This document shows, piece by piece, positions 24,301 to 33,985 of a stretch of 64,000 nt of DNA (position 1 is the stretch's first letter; each line of letters opens with the position of its first letter). A program made the translations under genes and the position numbers. Under the pieces are notes generated by a model. That model ran no database searches, was not told the DNA's origin, and saw nothing but the letters and a program-made list of their open reading frames with translations. The stretch spans positions 124,001-188,000 of the forward strand of contig JAQJVL010001214.1 in assembly GCA_035578905.1 (NCBI GenBank), given 5' to 3'. The DNA comes from Stictocephala bisonia. Taxonomy: Eukaryota > Arthropoda > Insecta > Hemiptera > Membracidae.

Positions 24301-27300
24301 CTTGTTCGGAACAATCCAGTTGATGTCACCAAATTTGATACTCTCCAACTTCTCATATTCATCCACATTGAAGTCATCAAAATTAATGAGTCCAAAATAT
24401 ATTGCCTTTCGGATAGCATTCAAGCAATCTATCAGTCGAACCTGGAAAGGAGAAATTATTTGTTATTTCTAAGATTATGTTTATTGTTGAATATTGAATT
24501 AATTTAAAGCCAATTTGCATGAGAAAATTACATCAATCAATTCCCAATTTAACTGACCAAACATTCTATGAACTTATATTATTTATTATTAAATGGTTTG
24601 TTATATTATTGAAATGAAAATACCATTGTGAAGCTCAAATGAACATTCTTCGTTATATGACTCTGGGATTGTAATTTAATGATACTTTGTACAATGAATT
24701 TACATTTGTTATATAAATCATCATACAAGTGATGTCAATAATTAAACTATACAATTATATGTCTCTAATTCCAGCACAAATGAGATCATAATCCTTATTT
24801 TCACTCTGTGAATTTTGACGATAATGTTCAATGAAATAGCCGCAGAAATCGGCATAGCCCGAAAAAGAGAAATGTCGCTAATGACGTCAAAAAGTGGGTT
24901 CTTTGTAATGATTACGATGTGCAAGTTTTCACTTTTACAAGTCATAAAAAAGTTGTGAAAGCGTTTTCATACTTTTTCTATCCTGTATATACATAGATGT
25001 ATTCTTTATATAATAAAAGCATTTAATGCAAACTTCTATCACTGTAAGAATAAGAATAACTTTATTGTCATAATAAATACATTCTTTTACAACTAGCATG
25101 GCTAGTACAGAACAAATGACATTGTCAAGTTGCCTTAAAACTAAATTATTATGCTAAAATGAATAAATCAAAATTACAAATGTGTTAAATAAAACAGAAA
25201 GGAACTATTTCCTAGTGCTACAGCCTAATAATTCAAAAATCCTTCCACTGAATAATAGATTTTCTCCGTAAGGAAACTTTTCAATTTATGTTTAAAGCTG
25301 TTTTCCTTAATTTTATCTTTTAAATTATTTGGGAGTTTATTATACAGTTTTTTTCCCATATATTGAGGGGTTTTTTGAACTAATGTCAACCAATGTCCTG
25401 GATACTGGAAATTTTGATGAAATCTCATTTCATAGTGATGTTTATGTTGTGCTTTCATTAACTGCTCTAAATTATTTTTCACTAAAATCAAGCATCTTAA
25501 TATATAAAGGCATGGAACGGCCAGTAGTTCGAACTGTTTGAAAAATGGTTTACATGAGTTTCTTCTAGAAGAAAATGTCATGATTCTAATATATTTCTTT
25601 TGGATTTTAAATATTTTACTTGCATGAGGTGATGTACCCCAAAATTCAATACTGTAAGTTATAACTGGTAAAAAAAGGCCATAATATATCATAAGCCTGG
25701 TTTTAGAATCAACAGTTTCACGAAGGACTATCATTTAAAAACATAAGGAATTTAATTTTTTACATATTTTACTGACAAAAGTTTTCCAATTAAGGTTTGA
25801 ATCAATTTCTATTCCTAAAAAATTAACTGAAGAGTTAATTGATATTGGGTCACTATGAAATAAAATATTACTGTCGATATAATCTCTATTTTGTTGGGTT
25901 TGGAATGTAACTATTTTTGTTTTAGAGTGATTAAGCAATAAACCATTCACTGAAAACCAATTTTGAAGTTCCTCAAGTGAATTCTGAAAAACTAATTTAA
26001 TGTCTTTGGTTGAATTTGCTTTTAATATCTCTGAGGTATCATCTGCATAAAGTATAAGACTAGAAGATACACTTGTAGGTAAATCATTAATATATAAAAG
26101 GAATAGCAATCTTAGGCAAATCTTACGTTTTGCCAATCTGAATAATATTTAATATTGTTCTTAATAACTATAGTTCGTTGGTAACGGCCTGATAAATATG
26201 ATTTTATCCAAGATACTGCTGAGTCACTAAATTTAAAATATTTAAGTTTCTCGCAAAGTATATCATGCTCAACACAATCAAATGCCTTGGTTAGATCACA
26301 GAACACACCCATAGTGCTCTGTAATCCACCCAAGGCAGATGCAACCTGGTCAACAAAATGAGCTACCGCAGATTGTGCTGTGTCCTGCTCGGAAACCAAA
26401 TTGCTGGTTCTCAACAAACAAATTATTTACATCCAAAAAATTTACAATCTGATTATAAGCAATTCTTACAAAAATTTTGGTAAAAGATGGTAATATTGAA
26501 ACGGGTCAATAATTATTTAAAATTTCTTTTTCCCCCTTTTTATATAATGGTTTAACCTCTGCATATTTCAATTTATTTGGAAATTCTCCACAATAAAATG
26601 ATTGATTTATAATTAAACTTAGTGGTCTACGGATTGCTGCAGCAGTAAATTTCATTAACGTTTGAGGAATTTCATCCCAACCTGCACATTTCTTGTTCTT
26701 AAAAGAATTAATTATTCTTGCAACCTCGGTTGATGAAATAAAATTGAAAGAAAATTCTGAATGGCAGTGATTATTTTCCTGTATTAATGTCATTGCTTCA
26801 GGCTTAGAGGAAGATATATCTAACAGAAGAGGAATATTCGAAAATCTTTCGTTGAATAAATTTGCAATCTTTTCTCCACTTACCACCCTTTTGTTATCAA
26901 CAACAAAATCTGAAAAATGTATGTTATGTTTTTTCACTCCTAGTTCTTTATTAACAATTGACCAGGCTGCTTTAGTCTTATTATCTGATTTACGTATTAT
27001 ATCACAGTTATACAACAGTTTTGATTTTTTGCACACAGCTTTAAAGATTTTCTCATGTGTTTTAACATATGAAATAAAGCATATTTTTATGCCTGTTGTG
27101 ATCCAGCTCTTCTTTTTATTGTTAATATTATTAGTTGAATGAAATTTTAAAGGAAAACAGCTTTCAAAAATATCCTTATAAGTTTTTTAAAATAAGTCAT
27201 AATTATTATTCATATTTTTGTTAGGATTCACATACCATTTAACATTATTTAAACTTTGATTAAACAAATTAACTTCTTTCATTGAAAATATTCTACTCTT

Positions 27301-30300
27301 AAATCTAATCTTTGATTTTACATGACTGTCATTTTGTCTTACTGATAAAAAAAGTGATCTGTGGTCAGAAAGCCCTAACTCTAAATTCATTTTAGGAATT
27401 ACATTGCCTGTCTTAAAGTGATTGGTAATGATATTATCTATGCAGGTCTTTGACTGTGGGGTAATTCTTGTTGGTGATTTAGAATTTACAGAATACACTT
27501 CCAATAAATTTAAAAACACTTCTTTTTGCTTAGGATATTTACATGAATCCAAAATATCTATGTTAAAATCGCCTGCTAAATAAAATTTTTTTGTTTTAAT
27601 TTCTTTCTTTATTAAATTTAAAAACGATTCTAGCTTATTTATAAATACATTAAAGTTACCCTCAGATGGTGTTCTGTTCTGATAGAGACAATGACAATGT
27701 TCAATGACTTTATTTCAATACTCGAAATTTCAAAAGTTGAATCCTCATTGAAAATACATAAATCTTGTCTATCAATATAGTGAACATCACTTTTTACTAA
27801 TATGCAAGAACCTCCACGAATTATTGTATCTCTGCAATAAAATGCAGCTAACGTATATCCAGGAATAGAATTAAATAAATTAATAGTATTTTTTTTAAGT
27901 CAATGTTCATTGAAACAAGCAATAATAATATTAGAATCTTTTAATAAAATATTTAAATCATCAATTTTTGTAGCTAAGCCCCCTTGGATATTATAATGCA
28001 TAACCCATTCATAATTTGAATCTGTCATTGCCTCTCCACATAAAGGCCACTTAAAATAATTAGTATAACTTTGATTATTTAATTGATTTGTTTGACATTT
28101 AATACATTTATATTCTAGGTTTAGGTCGGATTTTGTAGAGATACTGCGATTGTTAAAAAACTATTGTCATTTGGTGAGGCTGACACCAACATCAACAATA
28201 TATTGGGTAGTTTGTCAAGAATATCCTTCTTGATTATCTTGTTTAGGGAGTTAACTTGCCTCTCCCTCCTTAACACTGCCCGATCAGGAAGGCACTGGGC
28301 GGACTTCAGATGCTGTCGTGCCCGATCGGGTATCCTTGTCTTTTGTTGGCTTATTCTTTCAGTATTGAAATAGCATCTACGAAAGAAAGTTGTTTTTGTC
28401 TGTAGCGTGTCTAGTATGACCTAATTACTTTGTATATGTTTTGGTTACAGTTTTTGATTTTTTAGTTTATAAACGTAAAAAAATTAGTGTGTTTAGTACG
28501 AAGTAATAGTGTAAACAATTTTTAGCACCTGAGGTATGATTATCAACAACTGCAGATGCAGCGAAAGTGTTAAGCTTTTATTTTAATGATGATATTCATC
28601 TAAACCTCAGCTCTCGGGAGAAAGTGAGTAATTCCACACAATTTTATTTATTTAATAAAAATTGTAATTGAATATTCATTGAAACTAGAGCTGTTGCTTG
28701 ACCTACCTTGTATTGGCTCTCACCAACAGAGGCATCCTGAAAGGAGATGTATGGATGATGGAGAGAAGAAAGGTGGTTGAAGGCCTCTATTGGGGTCATC
28801 TGTAGATGGACAATGGCGTAGGTTCCCATCAACAGAGCAGCATTGACTCGCTTCTTCTCATTGGGCGTAGTATAGTGGACAATAGCCTTGTTGGTCAGAC
28901 TTGGTGACTTCAACTTATAGTTAACCTATTTTGTAACAGATCAGTTTACATCTTCTTAATAAAGAAAATATATAGGAATAACAAGCATAACACTAATATA
29001 TATATATATATACAGGGAGGAAAAAATATGGAAACGCTTTAATAATTTTATTTTTTCCAAAGATAATTTGATAATTTATTTTTTTAATGATTTTGTTCCA
29101 TGAAGTATGATTTTTGATCAGAATAATTTACTTGAAACCGTTAAATAGCAGGGAAATAATTTGTTCAAATTAGTTTTTTAAATTCAAATGGCCACTACTC
29201 TGGAAAGGATAAAAATTTCGAAGTCCAGTTTGCGGTAATTAATTTGTCTTGATACCAAACTCAACCTAGGCTTACATTGAAGATTTTCACTCAACTCCTC
29301 GTGGGCCGACCCCCTGAAAAGATGAGATGTCGATAATGGCATCAAAAAGCATGTTCTTTGTATCCATGATCATGTTCAAGATTTTACTTTTACAAGTGAA
29401 GACATACAAAAGTTGTGAACGTGTGCATTATTTTTGTCTACCTTGTATAATGCAACTATTACTGTATCGGAATGTAACATTAAAATGGAAACTGCTGATT
29501 TATTGCTTTTGAATGTAAAATTTCTCTATAGATTACATAATTACCAAGAAATAAACTTCATAAATGAGCTCTTGAATATTATACTACCTTTAAATAACAA
29601 TACAATTTACATTGGTGATATAAATATTAACTTAATTTCTTATAGTAGTAGCAATTTAGTACAAGAATATGCCAATTTAATGAGCAATGATGGTTTTATT
29701 TCACTTGTTAATATTCCAACAAGAATTACTGAAACTTCTAAATCAACTATAGATCATATTTTTGTTAAACATTCTAAAGCTGATTTATTTGATAGTGCAG
29801 TGTTTGATCTAAGTATCAAAGCATTGTTTATTAGGTTTAATAAGTAGGTATAGATCTAAACTTAAAATTATTACTGAAAAAGCAGATAAAAATATGCATG
29901 GGAAAGAAATATTATATTTCAATTTAGTTTCAATTCAGTCTAAGAGAAAGTGACTGAAGTGAATGTTATTTATCAGATGACACAAACCAATGTTTCAAGA
30001 TGTTTCTTGAGAAAATAAAGCATGTTTTAAATTCTAGTCAAACACTTGGACCACACATTCAAACAAAGTTTGCCGAAGCTAGAATACATAGTCCAAGGTT
30101 GAATTCTTATACAGCATGTTCATTAGAACACTTCCCACATCTGCTGCTTCAAAACCAAACAACTTAGAAAAGTTCTGTTTAAGGAGGTCTTTATTACTCA
30201 TTGGGGGAACCAAAAGCAAAATATTTTCAAAAAAGGAGTGTTACCCCTAGCCCCCCCCCTCCACTGAACCCAACTCAAAATTTTCAAACTGCTACCCATA

Positions 30301-33300
30301 CCTTGTAATACCTCTAATGAAAGCCCATAAAAATTTTAGCCTTTTGGTACAAAAAGTTTTGAAATCGCACCAACCATTCAGGTGCTTGTATACAAAAAAC
30401 CCAATTTTTAGTCGTTTTCAAAAAACCCTTTTTAACACGCCTTAAAGATAAATTTTAACGTTAAGGCTTTGTCAAAGTAATAAAACCTGCCTAATTAAAT
30501 AATCTTGGTGAAGTTCACATCAATTTAGTCATAAAAAATATAAAAACCTTACACATGTTTTATGGATTTCTTTTAATTCATTTAGCTAAAAATGTTCAAA
30601 TAGAACGATATGGTCTGTGACCACTCTTTGGAAAGCTCTATAAATGCTGAACAATTTGGTATGAAAATTTTTGAAATCGGTGCATAGGTTGTGAAGTTGT
30701 GGTTGAAATAGTACTTTTTACGGTATTCTCATTTTTTTTTTTATCTTTCATGTTACAATAAATGTTCAAATTGTTTCCCATTATTATTCATACAGTAGTT
30801 CAATCTGTTTTCAAACTCTTGCCTAACTTTTTTGAAGGTTTTCCTTGTTACGCTTTTATATTCCATTACGATTCTGTGTTTTAAGTCCTCAGTATTACTG
30901 GAAACGAAGAATCTTTTCATTTAAATTTAACTCTCCGATCTCATTTTCCTGATTTTCAATTATTTCTATAAGAGGTTAAATTGAATTTTCAAGCAAATCT
31001 AGATATAATTCTCCATTCAGTGTTACCTCAATAAACAAGGGTCCTACAATAGTGTCACCCAAACATATCTTACTGGCCATTGCATTAAACCTTCTACAAA
31101 GAATTGAGGGTTTTTTCAGACCACTAAAGGCAATTATGTTTGTTCATAAAACCATTTAGTTGGAATGTACAAATATGTACAATATCACTGAAACAAACAT
31201 TTTTCAAAATATTAACATTCCTATTGGTAAGTTGACTCATTTCTACACTTGTGTCATCTTCGTTAAGTGTGTGACAAATTTGCATTTTAAAATAGAAAAA
31301 TGTATTAATTTTTATGGCTTTGTTAATGGAACCAGCAGATAGGTCAGATTAAACAGTGAAGTATATATTGAATTACTAGGATTTTCTAAAAACTTGCTAA
31401 TAACTTCAACTTGAGCCAATTCTTCTAAAACTCTATTTTCATACCTCTTTTCACTATTACTTTGCAAAGTTATTTGCAAAATTTTAATTCTTAGGGTTTT
31501 AAAAGAAAGTGTAGGAAACCTTTAGTGAGGAATTAAAAAAGTAGGGTCTACTATTCTAACCACAACTTCACAACCTGTACACCGATTTCAAATATGTGTG
31601 TACCAAATTGCTCAGCATTTACAGAGCTTTCCAAAGAGTGGCCACACACCGCATCGTTTTATTTCAAAATGTTTAGCTAAATTAAGAACAAAATTCCATA
31701 AAATATGGGTGGGGTTTTTATATTGATATGAACTTATATTGAATTATATTGGGGTGAAGTCTACATTGATATGAACTTCACCAAGATTATCTAATTAGGC
31801 TGGTTTTGACAAAGCATTAACGTTAAAATTTATCTTTTAGGTGTGTTAAAAAGGATTTTTTGAAAACGACTAAAAATTGGGCTTTTTGTTCACATCACTT
31901 GAACGGTTGATGCGATTTCAACACTTTTTGTACCAAAAGGCTACATTTTTTATGGGCTTTCATTAGAGAGGTATTACAAGGTATGGGTTGCGATTTGAAA
32001 ATTTTGAGTTGGGGTCAGTGGGGAGGTTAGGGGTAACACCCCTTCTTTGAAAATATTTTGCTTTTAGTTCTCCCAATGAATAATAAAGATCCCCTAAAAC
32101 GGAACTTTTCTATGTTGTTCGGTTTTGAAGCTACAGATGTGAGAAGCATTCAAATGAACACCCTGTATATTTCATAAAATGAATAGACGTAAAAATCTCT
32201 AAACAATGTATAAGAAATTTTCTTATGACATTGATTTTAAAGTTTAATTTAATTTTTTTGCAAAAAGCTACAAAATGACATAAATTAAGCAAAGAATTGT
32301 ATTTTACGAGGATAGTTCAAAACTGTAAAGGTGATACTACACAATTATGGAAAACTTTTAATAGTGTAACAGCACAGGTAGAACAACTAATAAAAGCGTT
32401 TGTCAAAATAGAGCTGGAGAGTGGAGAAATAATTAGCGACCCTTTAGAAGTAGCGGACACAATGAATCGTTATCTAATCTCTGTCCAGTGTCAGATTGGC
32501 AGCATCGATGTATAAACAAATGGATTGTTCGCTGACGAAACGCGGTCCGGCACCAGGTGGATACCCCCGCCATCATCCAGTCAATGGCGCGACACTACTG
32601 TATAGCGCGAATAGTAAACAACCGCTTTTTAGGCCTTTCTTAATCGTTTTATCGACTAATTTGAAATAGAAGACCATGCCTGATGTATGTTCTCCTAACA
32701 ACTGCACAAATAGAAGATGTAAAGGCAATCAGACCTCCTTCACAGGTAAATATACAACGTTAAAGTAATATCTACAGTAGTACAGTACTCAGTTTGGAAC
32801 AGATAGAAATAAGTTTATTGAACATAAGTTTAATATTGCTTTCTATTAAAGGGAATATTTATTGCATTACTATGAAGTAATATTTATATAAATGGTGTAA
32901 AACGTACTTTTTCGTGTTTAAATAGTGATTAGTGGTGAATGAGATTGCTTTCCATGAGTGAATGAGACAAACTGCATTGAACAATCAATTTCCTTATTCA
33001 ACTCATGACATAAAACAAACAAATACATGAAAAAACAGGCATATTTTCAATATTTACGATTTTCCAGGTATCCAAAGGATGAAGCACTGTGAAAACGATG
33101 GGTTATTGCTACAAAGAGAGCCAACTTCAACCCTTCGGACACGGTCCTCTTATGTGGCAAGCATTGTATTAATGTCTGGCTAACTAGGATCAGATTAGAA
33201 CATTTTTATCTGTAAGTTTTTACATTAAATTAATTTTGTAATGTTCAAATTATAGTATTATTGTACAGTCAAAGTCTAGTATTTGTAGAAAATTCTCATT

Positions 33301-33923
33301 GTAATATTCATTATATATCTGTCATTGTTTTGTTAGTCACGGCTGTTTTTAATAGATTATTTGATAACCTGAAACTATATATATACAAGCCATATACCAC
33401 TGACTACTCACTCGCTCATCACGAAATCTCTAAAAACACCGAACGGATTTAAACGAAATTATAAAGAAAGTTTTTTAATATCGATCGAAGGGGCTTACTA
33501 AGAAAGGATTTTACGAAATTTCATTCCTAAGGGGTATAAACAGCCCCTCAAAATGTTATTGTTTTCATAAGAATAACATTGGTTTGATTTTAGTAAATTA
33601 ATAACAGCTGTTTTTGTATTTGAAATTACGCTATTGATTCATTAAGAGTTTAATCTTTAGCTATTAAACAAAAACAAATTAAATAAAAACGTTTGAAATA
33701 GTCTAAATAATACGCTATACTAATAAATAGCTAGCAACGCAAGTAGTGTGAGTGAAATACTGTAAATAAATTTAATATTGTGATTTTACATTATACAGAT
33801 AGTCTACTATTATTTTGTAGTTAAATTAGCGTGTCGAGGCCGAAGTAATTTATGTGATTGTTTATGCAAGCAAATATAGTTTTGCTATTTCGGTTTTTTT
33901 AATCAAAGTTGTTTTTTTTTTTT

Positions 33924-33985
<62 letters not shown>

